Below are positions 50,866 to 62,720 of a DNA stretch of 64,000 nt, piece after piece. The translations under genes were made by a program, and so were the position numbers. Numbering within the stretch: position 1 is the stretch's first letter; every line of letters starts with the position of its first letter. Source of the DNA: Prinia subflava (taxonomy: Eukaryota; Chordata; Aves; Passeriformes; Cisticolidae); the NCBI RefSeq assembly GCF_021018805.1, contig NC_086257.1:16302693-16366692 (forward strand). Reading direction: 5' to 3'. Below the pieces are notes generated by a model. That model did not search any database. It was not told where the DNA came from and worked only from the letters and a program-made list of their open reading frames with translations.

Positions 50866-53800
50866 TGCCAGTGAATTACAAAGCTAGTGCTGTTTGTTGT
50901 TCTTTCTCTCAACAGTAACAGTGACCAGGAAACACTGAAGTCTTCACTGGGGGTTGGCTTTTTAGCAACACCCCTCATGTGACAGCTGTTAGGACACATA
51001 AATGCAGTGTACACTGGAACTTGGCTGCTGCTGAGGCAGAGATGTACAAAAAGCAGACAGTGTACTTGCCATGGTCAGACTTCAGAAACAAATGTTTTAA
51101 TGAGTATAAAAACGGAGAAGGTAAGGCTTTGGTTTTGGAGTTTCACCTTGAGAAACAAGTGGAACACAGCCTGAAAGGTAAAGCAACTGCTGCAGTAACA
51201 CTGCCTTCCCTTAAAGTAAAGAGTTGTAAAGCCATTTCCATAGAGCCAGAGGAAAGCTTTGTGCTTCTGACAAGACAGAATTGGGTCTCTTACTCTGTGG
51301 TGGCAACTGAAGAGCCAAGGCCACTGATGGCATTGCCTCAGACCCACTGAGATCAGTGATGTTGTGTCAAGTGTTTGCAGAAAGGGCTCCCACACACAAG
51401 TTCAGGAAACCCCTTTAGACAGACTTTAAATTGGAATGGGAGTGTTTTGTAGGAGAAGACTCCTGTAGCTTAAAATCCAGTCTATTCATGTGGAAGTTGC
51501 AATTTACTGCTCAGTAACACTGACCTAACACCAGGCAGGCAGAGCAGGGGTGTTGCTTTTGCTCCCAAACTGCACAGGACATGAAGTGACTGCAGGCACT
51601 CGATAGCCTCTGTCACACAGATCCCCATGCCAGGCAAAGTCACAGAAAATCTCTGACTTGTGCTCAGATTCATCTGCCTCCTCTCAGAGCTGATAAACAC
51701 AACTAATGGAAAAATGTCCTCTGGTTCACAAAAAGGCAGTAATGGAAAACAGCCATAAAAGTTCACCTCTGCTTTCCAGGGTAGGCAGAATTTCCTCTGA
51801 AATTCTGGGTTTTTCCAGCACTTAACATCAACAGCCAAGTTGTTAACACTGAAGTGTTAAGCAGTTCATTTGCATACATGAATAACGCAGAGTGCTCCAG
51901 TAGCTGAGTTTTGTCTTACAGCAGTGCTGAGTTTAGTGTGGGATCTATGTTGTGTTCATGCTAGATCTGATTCTGTAAGATGGAGAAAAGTGAAAAGTGT
52001 TGAGAGCAGAATAAATTTTTTAGGGAGGGGGGTGAAACAACAACCCCAAAACCTCACTGATTTGATGAGTTGAGGTAAAAACTTCACCACCCCTTGCCAG
52101 ACACCCAGAGGTGGTTGGTAAGTATGGCAACTGCTCCAGCAGATCAAGATTCATGAAAACCAAAATGCTTCTTGCTGAGTTGGACTGAAGGGAACAAACT
52201 GAAGTGTGTGTGCTTGTGTGAATGAGAGTGCTCAGGCCTGTTGCAATGCACAACTCCATTTGTGTATTTTCCCATGTTCTCTTAGCTGTGTGAGTATGGA
52301 GTTTGAAATCCAAGACTATTTTTGTATTAATGCCTGAGAATGTTAATTTTCCAAATACCTGAGAGAAACTATGGATGTGCTTAGAAAAAAGTTATCAGCT
52401 GAGCAGTAATTTGAGAGGCCAAGGAAGTAACGTCCTCCTTTCCTCTGTCTTACTCACAAAAAAGGCCCTGTGATGGCAGTCAGAAGATTTGAAGCTAATG
52501 AAAAATTCAGTTCAGCCTTTGTTCATAGGACTCCACTGTTTGGGGTAGAAAGGGCCCTGAATGGAGGTCAGTAGCACACACATAGCAAATTCAGCACCTC
52601 ACTCTGCAAAGTTGTTGGGTGTCTTTTGTACGTGCCACCAAGAGGCAGCTGCGAGATTCAACACCCTCCTGGGGAACAGGAGCAGCGGAAATCGCTGCCC
52701 TGCTGGGAGGGATGTGATTGCACTCAGAGTGGCTGTAATTTCTTTCATAAAAAGCAAATAAAATTATTGCAAACAATACACGGATCTGCAAGGAAAGGTT
52801 TTCCGGGACCAAAGTCCTACATGGTGCTACCATGCCTTTTGGATGTAACTACTGTATATTCAGTGTTAATTTGTTTATGCAGAGTGTTATTGAGACTGTA
52901 AGTCTGTTAAAGTTTGCATAGAGCGCTCATTTTCTGTACGAGTGCTTTAAAATTATCTTCAGTGACTAGATTAAAATGCTCCTAAAGGTTTTTTTTCTTC
53001 TTTCTCTTTTTGGTATATTTGGTTTGGGGGTCATACAACTTTTTTGTGTGCATTTCTTTACATTTCATTCTGGTTTATTATTGACAAATTCTGTCCCAAC
53101 AGTTTTTATCTCCATCTCTAAGTGGAAAACACAGCTCCCTCCAGTTCACTCTGGCCTGCCTCTGCAGAGGTAATGTTGTTTACTCAGAAGTGTTGCAAAG
53201 CAGGCATGAACCACTCATTGTTTGTGGTCTCTCATGAGGAGAGCCCAGGCATGTGGGATGCCATCAGCGACACTGGGTTGGTGTCAGAAGTATTATTTGT
53301 TGTACAATTTAAGTGTGTTAGGGAAGACAAGCAAGGAAGTTCTCTGAAGGGAAAATATTGCTGTGATGGGGAGGGACAGTGGTTTCTTGGTTTAGCTTTG
53401 AGTTGTCCCTTTGAACAAAGTTTCACTAATCTTTATAAATCATGGGAGATGGCAGTGCAGAGATGAAGAGCTCTGCGTGTGTTCATGCACAGCTTGGTGT
53501 AGTGGTAGCAGGAAAGCAAACGTGCTGCCTTCCTTGCAGGTGTTTAAGTGTATCCAGACTTACTGTTTAGCTAGGGGCTTGAATTTCTCTTTGAGACAGA
53601 ACTTCCTGGCAGTTTGGACCATCCTCACACTTGCTTGCAGTCTGACTGAATACTGGAACAAGCTCTTTCCTGGGAGAGGAAATGTGGGAGAGTTGGGAGA
53701 TGCTCCTTGCTTGAATCTTAGGAAGGAATGTGTGAGCCCTGCCAGGCACCCAGACACCTCCTGTGCTGTGTGAGCTCGAGGAGGTGTGTGGGCATGGCAA

Positions 53801-56800
53801 GCAGAGAGGATATATATAATTATAGACTTGTAAACCTGCACTGATCCTGTGGGAACCCAGTACTAAAATACCTCTGTGACTGAGCCACGTGGACTTTTCT
53901 GGGCTGGGCTGCACTTTCCCAACCTATTCATAGAAACTGTGAAAGGAGGGAGACTCTTGAGAGTTTAGTGACAGGTGAAAAATAGCAAGATGTTTCGAGA
54001 CAAACAAAACAGACTTAGACCAGACTGTTCTGGCCAGGCTATGGCAATCTGCTGCTAATGGACTTGAAAAAGAAACCAACTTCTGGGTGCAGAACATAGA
54101 ACATTGTCCTGCTATGTTATCAGACCAGTAATTCTGTAGCCTGACATCTTGTCAGGAGTTGGGATCTGGTATTTCAAAGCAAGTTTCCTCCCAACTCCAG
54201 GCTGCTTTCTACCCTGCAGTGACATTGTATTCAGTTACAGCATCATGATCCAAATTTTCGCTTTTTGAGGACCCGGTGCTCTCCGAACAACAGGCTCAGT
54301 GGCACACCCTAGGACATCTAATAACTTTCTGGAACATGTCCTCCTTTTAGTACAAGTTCTCTTAGCAGTCCTTGGCATATGGTCCAAGTTTCCAAGAAAC
54401 TAGGGCACTAATTGATGGCAGTGAAAGTGAGAGTGCTTCACATAAGCAGTAAGAAATCCAGGTGACAACTTCAATGTTTTGTTCTTATCTTCTTCAAATA
54501 TAAGAAATGCTGTTCTGATATAATATTAAGTCAACAGATTTGGGGAGTGTCAGTTATTTTGTTCACTTTGCATGTGAGTGACCTAGCACTGCATTTAATT
54601 TCAAAAATTATTTTAAGTATGCCTTGCTGGCTTTCATTTAAAAGAATTTTAAAGTGTTACTTTATTTGTTTTTCTTTTAATAATGCAGAGAGCTAATTCT
54701 TCTGAGTAAGCAAATAAACAGGACAAATATAAAGTAGCGCATACCTGAAACAATAAGGTTTATTCTGTAGATGTTTAAGGTGCCTTTTATATTAGGCTGT
54801 AACTGACAGCTGCAAATGCTGAAGCCATTTGAAAATCAGACCGCCTGGGGAGGGATTTTAGGAGTTCTTGGACACCTCCCTGTACTGATCTCAAGGAAAA
54901 AATCTGGCCTTTGTAGATCCAGGTTTAGAAGAGTGAAAAAGTCGAGCTGGAGTGAGGATGGGATGAAAGTGCTGGAAACAGCAGCCGTGTGCCAAGAGAT
55001 AGCGTTCCTCACTTGGGCTGCCGTGTGCCGGCCTGGCTGTCCGAGCCCTTGCCTGGATCCGGCTGACTGTTGGCAGGGGTTGAATCCTTCCTGAGAACAA
55101 ATCACTTTATTGTTCGTGTCTGCTCATGCACTGCCTTTTGGGAGCGTGGTTCGTGTTGTTGCAAGAAGCAGAACCATTAGCACCAAATGAATTCTTTGTC
55201 AAACAGCACAGTCTCCCTGAAATTTTTACTCTTTCCTCCAGCAGCTTTCCCCCAGGATCAGGTTTGCAGTATTGTAGGAGACTGGCTCCTGTTAAGCAGA
55301 TGACTTTTTTTTGTTCAATCTGCAGATCGTGGCCTACCATGATTTTCCATGAAACTGGCTCCTTTCTGTTTCTTCCTCATCCAAGTGAGCAGCTGGGCAA
55401 TGAAATGTGGCAGCTCTGGGACTTGGAAAACAGTTCTGTTTCAATTAAGCCCCTTCCACCCTCAAGGCCTGTGGAAACTGGGCTGTTTGAAACAGCCAAA
55501 ATTTCCACCCTGATGAACTGTACCAAAAGCTCCATGCCAGGGAGCTCCTCGTCATGAGCCACCAGCTCAGGGGATGATCCCTGGCAAAGCACAAGTGCAG
55601 TTCCCAAGGGTCCCATCATTCCACATTACAGGAGCCATCGTTGTCCTGTTTCTGCCCAGATGCAGGGATTTGGTCTGTCCAGAGCAGCTGCATTAGTGTA
55701 ACCACACTGCAGCTGGGGGAAAAGAATGGATTCTGAGCCATTCAAACTGGTCCCACAGCTCACAGCCTCAGTGCTTGTGTGACACAAGGCCCTGAGCAGC
55801 CTGGCCCACAATTAAGGCTTTTAGCCCCTAACACAGTAGACAGTAACAGCAAGAAGAATTTGGCTTGCTTCTCCCAAAATTCAAAAATTGGTCTAGTTGA
55901 GTCCTTAGCCATGTGTGCCTGGAGCTCACCTGACATTTAGTGTCATCATCTTGCACAAACTCAAGATCTGGCCATTGCAGACAGAAATAACTGACTTTTG
56001 ATTTGTTTTCCACGTAGATAAAAAGCTTTGAGTGTCTGTATGGCTCTTTCCCGAGCTGTAGTTCAGAACCTTGGCGTGTTTTGGGCAGGAGCAAGGAGAG
56101 AGCATGGTAAGGCTGTTTCCTCTCTGACCCTTGTTATCCTCATGGCTCTGAGGTGGTGAGAGATGCAGGTTTTCACAAAGCTGTGCTGAGCATTGCAGAA
56201 AGGTGGGTGTGAGCCACTGTGAACTTCCACAGACCACACTGGGGCTCCTAAGGTTCCCTGAAAGCACATTTACAGCAAGTGAAGCACTGTCAGCAATTGT
56301 GTCACTGCCCAAGTCACCCAGAAATGGCAGCAGTGAGAACCAACTTCATATTGAGTGATTTGGCTCCTGGGTCATGTCCATGAACAGGGCAGAGACCAAG
56401 GCTTCTTAACCAAAACCAATCCAGGTGACCAGACACCTTTCTGGTGACAGTAACACATTTGTATCTGTAAAGTCCATTCTGAAAAAGATATTTCCTTGCT
56501 CTACATCTCATTATTTTCATTATTTGTTCCTAGTGAGATGGAAATATCTCCTGTGTTTCAACCCAGTCCAGCTTCCCACAGGCAGCTCTGAGGAAGCAGC
56601 TACTTTTCTACAAGCACTTGGTCCCTGCTGGCAGCAGATTGTTTAAACTTTTGCACAAAGCTGGTAAGTTTTGTTCAGGTGCCTAAAATAAGTTTCAGAG
56701 GGAACATTCATAAAAATCTGTCCCTTTATCCTGCACAGTGGCCTCTCTGAAGAGCGTCCTTGTAGCTTCCTGTCTCTGCTTCCTTCCCTCTCTCTAACTT

Positions 56801-57400
56801 TTTGTTTGGAGTGGGGGGGTTGCTCTTTCTTTTCCTGCAATGGGAATTATTCTGTGGGGCTGGATCATTTTCATGCATTACAGAGGCAAAGGAGGATTTG
56901 AAAGATGATTGTCGCAAGCTGGAATTCTGCAAAAACTGTCTGGATGTTTGGTGCTTGCTGGTTGTAGTCCCTTTCCTTTCACCTGTACCACAGCCTCTTC
57001 CTGCAAACAGACCTGATCCCAAATTAGAATCTCTGGTATTGCGCAGGAATTCCCTTCCTTTGGTCTGGGGCTGATTAAAATCTCTCATTACCTTCTAACG
57101 TCAGTACTTTATGCAAAGCCATTTCCTAGTAAGAAATGTTCAGGCAACTCAGCCCCCAAGTGTTACCTGTCCAGAGGTGAGGTCTCTGCTCTTCATTAGA
57201 CACCCCTCAAACCATTTCTGGGCAGCAGGAATGGGGCAGTGTGAGAACAGATGATCTGGCATATTTTGCCTCTTTCTTCCAACACAGTTGTCCTGGGCAG
57301 AGAAGTAAGCTCTCAAGCTGCCTTATCTTCTGCAAAGCTGACTGGTCCTGCAGCTTGGCACAGGCACTGGTGTGACCCACGTGCTGCCTTGAATTAATTT
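50866..57400. other. Intergenic DNA downstream of ARMC9
   Basis: No gene, RNA or transposon was recognised on either strand. Open frames up to about 140 residues occur, for example 50979-51350 + and 55126-55557 +, but none resembles a known family and most overlap opposite-strand frames of similar length. Part of this may be 3' UTR if distal poly(A) sites are used. Confidence 0.6.
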
Positions 57401-57597
57401 TCTCTGGGCTATGAGTGTAGTTTGTACCAGGAATACCCTGTCCTTGCTAGGAAATCAGCTCCTGGGGAAATATGTCCTTGCTTAGGCATGTGGGAAATGA
57501 TGGATGGGATATTATCAGCAAAACCTTTGGGGTGTGTGCTGAATTAACCCTTGGGGGTCAGCTCAGCCCCACACAGCCCTCATCTGCTCCCCCCCAG

Positions 57598-57780
57598 AGC
57601 AATGGGGTAGAGAAGCAGAAGGGCAAAGTGAGAAAATCTGTGGATTGTGATAAAGATAATTCAGTAGGTACAGCAAAAGCACCAGCAAAGCAAAGTAAGG
57701 AATTCATTCCTGCTTCCCATGGGCAGGCAGGTGTTCAGCCTTTTCCAGGAAAGCCAGAACAGTTACTTCATCATGCATAA
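57598..57780 (+). other. Exon-like segment downstream of ARMC9 (tentative)
   Basis: A C-rich acceptor-like tract (CTGCTCCCCCCCAG) is followed by an open frame of 60 codons. It begins SNGVEKQKGKVRKSVDCDKD and ends with TAA at 57778. It is Lys/Gln-rich and has no recognised homology. It is in phase 0, so it could join the phase-0 donor at 46785 as an alternative last exon, but no poly(A) signal is evident nearby. Confidence 0.15.
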
Positions 57781-60700
57781 CTCCTATTTAGGAAGACAGA
57801 CATCATAACTCCTTCTTTCTCCAGTTTCTATTGCTGAGCACTTTGGCACAGGGTCTGGGATACCCCTTTGATCAGCTGGGCTCAGCTGTGTGTGCTCTGT
57901 CCCCTCCCACGGTGTTGTGCACCCCCAGCCTGCTCACTGGAGGGGCAGCGTGGGAAAGAGAGCCGGCCTTCGAGCTGTGTAAGCAACAGCTCCAGCAGCC
58001 CGGCCTTATCAGCACTGCTTTGCTCCCAGATCCAAAACACAGCACCACACCAGCCACAGAGAGAAAATGAGCTCTGTCCTGGCCCCAGCCGGGGCAGGTG
58101 GGTCCTTTTGTTGTGCTTTGCATGGGACTGGCCACGGCCTGCGGGGAGGAGTGGAAGCACAGTCCAACTCAGGAGAGGCAAAAGCTCCTCTGAGCCCAGC
58201 TGGGCACCAGAGGAACTGGGTGGGTGGCAGCAGGGGCTGGTGTGGGGTTGGCATCCCATTACTGAACACAGACCAGTTAGAGAGCAGAAACTGGGGATTT
58301 TTCTGAACACTTCTGGGCAGGTCTGAGAAGATGTGACACACAACCCTGAAAGGACTCTTGGTCGTCTGCTCTGTGTCCAGGGAGTTGTTGGCAGGGACCT
58401 TTGAGCCCCCAGCCGAACAGGATGGTGCTTGCTTTGCACCACTTCAGGAAAGGTTCATGCAACTGCAGCAGCTCCTCCAAGTCAGGCTGTCACTGCCTGA
58501 CTGTGCCAGAGCTGTTGCAGGCTCCTTTTCAGCCCTATGGATCAAGATATCACTTTTGTAATCATGAAGATCTTTTCTTCTGTGTGTCATCATGAACTGA
58601 TGCAATAGATCTGTAACTGCCCCAAAGGGCTGCTGCTGTGGCTGGCTTTCTGTGCAGGCTTGGCCTCTGAAACAAAAGGATGGGGAAAGAAAAGAAGCTA
58701 AAACCTCTGGTTTGCTAAAGTAGCACCAAATCAACAAGGCAGCTACATTTCAGCCTGGATTATTATTTAGAGATGTTTGTATTCAGGATTCTCTTAAAGC
58801 AGCTCAAACCTGGAGTTTGACCTGTGTTCAGGTGTGTATGTACCAATTAGTTTGTATTGAGCTTAACCATGGCCGTCATACAATAGACGTGGTGCAGGAA
58901 AGGCTGAATCAATATGAAATTGAAGTTGTTCCTGTAAGGATTCAGGAATGGAAAATTTACCACCACCACCACACCTACTTTCAGAGCTTGCACATCAAAA
59001 AGAATTTGAGAAATACCTTTGTGATGGATGGTTGTCTAAAATGCAAATGTAATAGTTTAAAAGTGTCTCCTTACTTTAACTCCTTCAAGTGAGAGAAAGC
59101 TTTGCACCTGCCTCAGGGGAGATGGGGAGATTGCAAGAGAAAAGCAGGGGAGATATGGGGCTTCCTCCTAAGCCGGAGCCTGAGCCTGAGTGTGGGCAGC
59201 AGGGCTGGGGACCAGCACCCCAAAAAGGTAGAGTGAGTTTTAGGAGGGATCTTATTTTAATCCTTATTGTTTAATCTGAGGGTCCCACTTCATGTTGGTA
59301 GGGGTGATTCTTATGATCCCTTGGTGCTGTCTTTTGTGTCCTTGCAGCAAAGTGAAATGATTTGGGCAGGGTGAGGGTGCAAGAACTGCACTGTGCATAG
59401 GGAGGAAGCAGCTCGGGGAAGAGCAGCAGTGTCGTGCTTAGGGGGGGCTGCTGAGATTGTCTGGAGAATTAAAATGTCAACATGATCAGTACTAGCTTCT
59501 TATTTTCTTTTCCAGGCACAGTTTGAAGCTAACATGCTTGACCCTGAGAAATAGCTGGTGTTTGTCCGGACAACCACATGTCTCCCCCACGGTGTGGTTC
59601 AGGAGGCAAGCTCTTACAAACTATTAACTTCACAGTGAAATTGAAAGAGTTTCGATCCTGCTTCTACAATCACTTATCCCATGCTGTGCCCACATCAGCT
59701 AAGAGCTGTTACGTGGGATCTGACTTTTCCTCCACATCCACTGAATGTGCAACCCACGCCAAAGACTGGGGCTGTGCACACCCAGCCCAGGTTCTCCTTT
59801 GCTGTGCCACCCCCAGTTAATGGGGTGCAAAGTGCCAGTGCTACACATCTCCTCATGCACTGTTCCTTTTGCACTAAACCTGACCCTCACTTTTTCCTGC
59901 TGTATTGTTTTGCGTAGGCAGCATCTGGTCAGGTTTCTGTTGCATCAGTGAGTTTGCTAGTATTGGGTTTTACTCAAACAATGTGTTCTGCCACAAAGGA
60001 GCAGGTTCGAGCAGGTTAGAGCTGTCCAGCCTGGCCATGCAGGAACCAGTGACGAATAAAGCTCCATAAATACATTCTTCTGCCTCTCCCCTTCCTCCAC
60101 ACATATATCAATTGCTTTTCCAGATTATTGAGAAAAGAATCTCTGTGTTTCCTGGGTGTGAAATGTATTGGTTCTCCCTTTGCAAGCAATGAAGATAATG
60201 CTGCTGGCAGAGCTGCGGCTTGGCCCAAGGCTCTGCTGCTGGATGGGTGATCCCAAGGCCAGCGGGAGCAGTGGAGATATTTGCGTCAGCCCTGGGAGCA
60301 GATTGCTCCACTGGGACCCACCTGGGATTGGGGACCAGCCCAGAACAGAGCTGCCTGCAGGGGCAGGGCTCCCCTCCCTCCCCTGCTGACCCCAGCCCAC
60401 AGTGCCCTGCAGGGCTTGGGCGTGAGAAATGTTCACCGGCCCTTCCTCCCCTTCAGTAGCACCAGGCCTGGGAAATGGGGTCCCTCTGGGCTCTAGGAAC
60501 CTCGGGGCTCTGTTTATATTTAAACCTCATCCATGAACTGTCCCCTTGTGGCTGCCACCACCCTCCTCGTGCATATCTGGCACAGCTACCATTGCCCTGA
60601 AACACACTCCTTGGGCTGTGCTAAGGGGTTCATAGGATCCCTCCCCCTGCTCCTTAAAAAAACGAGGCAACGTTGGAAAGATAACTGAGGAGAGAAGGAG

Positions 60701-60784
60701 TGGGAAAGGTTTCTGCAGCCTGATGGAGAGGCACCAGCTCTCTGCTCCAAGGCAGTTTGAGTCTGTGGGCTGTGCTCACCACAG

Positions 60785-60835
60785 CATCTGTGTCTGTGTC
60801 TGTGACAAGTGTCTGTGCAGTGTCTGTGACAAGAC
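60785..60835 (+). repeat. Short tandem repeat, GTGTCTGTGACAAG-type units
   Basis: GTGTCTGTGACAA occurs twice in close succession, embedded in TGTCTG hexamer repeats. It looks like an imperfect minisatellite with no coding context. Confidence 0.7.
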
Positions 60836-61353
60836 ACGTCCTTCCCCTGGGGCAGCTGGTGCTGGTGTCCACACACACACACGGCTTCACCCCACAGCCA
60901 GGAGTGCAGTTCCCAGGTGACCTTTCCGGGTTAAGCACAGCTTGCAAAACCTCATGCCTCTTTCCAGGCTTATAAAACTCACTCATTTATTGTTTCATTT
61001 GCGATAGGAGCTGAAGAGGGACTTCACTGCTACCGAAACCTGGCAAGCGCCCAGAGGGGAGGGCGGCTGTGATGCACATCTCAGCTCTTCAGCTACTGCA
61101 TTCCTCCCACCAAGATTTTGAGATTTCCCCTCTCTGGCCCTACTTGTGGAAAAGGACAAACAAACCCTCCAAGGAGAAATGCCTGGGCAAGAGCAGAGGT
61201 TTGTCAAGCAGTCAGTTGCAAATTCCTGGTGGAGATTCCCCTTGAGCCTGTTCAGCTGCCTCTTGCAGTGTAGCACAGTCAGGGTTCCAGGTTTTTCCCA
61301 TTAACTCTGTTCCCAAGCCCAGAGCTGAGCTTGGTGCAGGTCCAAATGCTCTA

Positions 61354-61385
61354 CAGGTGTAAATCAGCACAGGTGTAAATCAGCA
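61354..61385 (+). repeat. 16-bp perfect tandem duplication
   Basis: CAGGTGTAAATCAGCA occurs twice head to tail, followed by the first three or four bases of a third copy. No function is suggested. Confidence 0.85.
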
Positions 61386-62325
61386 CAGCTTCAGCTACCC
61401 TGGTGACTCTGCCAGGCTGCCCATGGTGTGAGGATGAGACCCCTTTGTCCCCTTTGTCCAGTCTGCACTGAGAGCTGTGCTAATGTGATCTCCCTGGACA
61501 GACAGAGGAATCTGTTTTGTCAAGGACTTTGGGTATTCTGGCAAACTGAGCAGAAGGTGACAGGTGAAAAACACAGCAAGAGGCAGGAAGGAAAGAGGCA
61601 GAAGATACTCATGCAGCCTCATGCCCGGAGGTTGCTGCACATCCCCACTGTGTCACCCAGGGTCACAAGAGTTCACCTTGCTCTTTGTGTCCTCTGAGGC
61701 ACGCTTGCCTTGCTGGAGAGGCTGTGACAGCTGAAAAGCCCTGGTGTTAGGCTGTGGCAGGTTGGAAGGCTCCTTTTGGGGTACAGCTGAGCACCACCCT
61801 CCCCTACAACTCCATGCATGGACTTTCCCAGCCTCCAGCACTTCACCCCTGGCCATCAGACACAAGACTGGGGAGGGCCAGCAAGTCCCCAGTGCAGTGC
61901 AGGGGTTGGTGCTGCCCTGCAGATAGTGTGGCTCCAGCCCACTCTGCATAGCCCTGGCCCTGAGAAAGTGCAAGTGGCTTTTCCAGCAGCTCCTTTGATG
62001 GAGGATTTTGCAATGTTTTCAGGTGAGAGGGCGGTTTGGGTGGTGATGCCCACCCCCTGCTAGTTTGGGAGCTGGGCAACAGAGAAGCCCCTTCTCTGGC
62101 CCCATCCCCTCGGAGCAGACAGAGCCCCGCTGTTGGTCACAGGAAGTTTGGTGAAGGCAGAAAGGAGGAAAAGATTCCTGACAGGTTTCATCTGTCCAAG
62201 CCAAGAATGATCCCATTAGAAGCTTGTAAACCTTTTTCTTCTCAAATACATCTATTTATTTTTTTAACTGCTGGCTGCTGCTCAAAGCGACCTGGTCTGC
62301 GTGTCCATCCCATTCGGTGGAGCTC

Positions 62326-62720
62326 CTGCCTGTGCCTCATCCTGGCCCCGGTTACTCCGGGAAGGTCTTTGGCTGCCCGGCCATGAAAGGCGCTCTCTTT
62401 CTCAGGGAGGGGTGGATGTCTCCCCTTGGCCAGGAGCCTGTGCCGGCAGCGGGAGCTGGGGGGGCTCGGCTCGCCGGCGCTGCGAAGACTGGGACAGTGT
62501 TCGGGGCCGAGGCTGCTGAAAGGGCTCAGTGTGTGCCGAGCGTGACTCACCCGGGCCGGAGGGCAGCTGGGAGCCGGCAGAGAGCGGGGAGAGCCCGCAG
62601 GAGGGGCCGGCTTCCCGGGGAAAGGCGGCGAAATGGATCTCATTAGCTTGGAGTGGAGGCAGAAGGGCCCGGGGAAGGAGGGAGGCTGGGAAGTGGTGCG
62701 TCCAGGGCTGGAGGGATTTG
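62326..62720 (+). promoter_or_regulatory. CpG-island-like promoter candidate
   Basis: About two dozen CpG dinucleotides lie within 62341-62640, and GC is clearly above the rest of the window, where CpG is rare. An AP-1-type TGACTCA lies at 62543-62549. Such islands mark vertebrate promoters. The neighbour downstream of ARMC9 in human is B3GNT7 on the same strand, so this may be its promoter or 5' UTR. No B3GNT7 coding sequence is visible. A distal enhancer or an unrelated transcript start are alternatives. Confidence 0.5.

Larger units (their letters stand above)
57401..62325. other. Intergenic DNA, increasingly GC-rich
   Basis: No recognised gene was found. The stretch contains a (CAC)n run at about 58960-58975, a GAGCCT hexamer repeat at about 59170-59190, TGTCTGTG-type tandem repeats at 60785-60835, a CA dinucleotide run at about 60870-60882, and a 16-bp tandem duplication at 61354-61385. 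Long open frames on both strands reflect rising GC content rather than genes. Confidence 0.6.

Noticed and set aside
50979..51350. 123-residue open frame on the + strand just past the predicted ARMC9 poly(A) site
   Set aside because: No similarity is recognised, a 106-residue frame lies opposite, and it may be within a longer 3' UTR.
57882..58442. 186-residue open frame on the minus strand
   Set aside because: It overlaps several comparably long frames on both strands, is rich in Pro/Ser/Cys from GC-rich sequence, shows no family motifs and has no splice context.
58817..59092. 91-residue open frame with a short His run
   Set aside because: The His run comes from a CAC microsatellite, and no homology or splice signals support coding.
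60866..60884. CA dinucleotide run
   Set aside because: An ordinary short microsatellite without special context.
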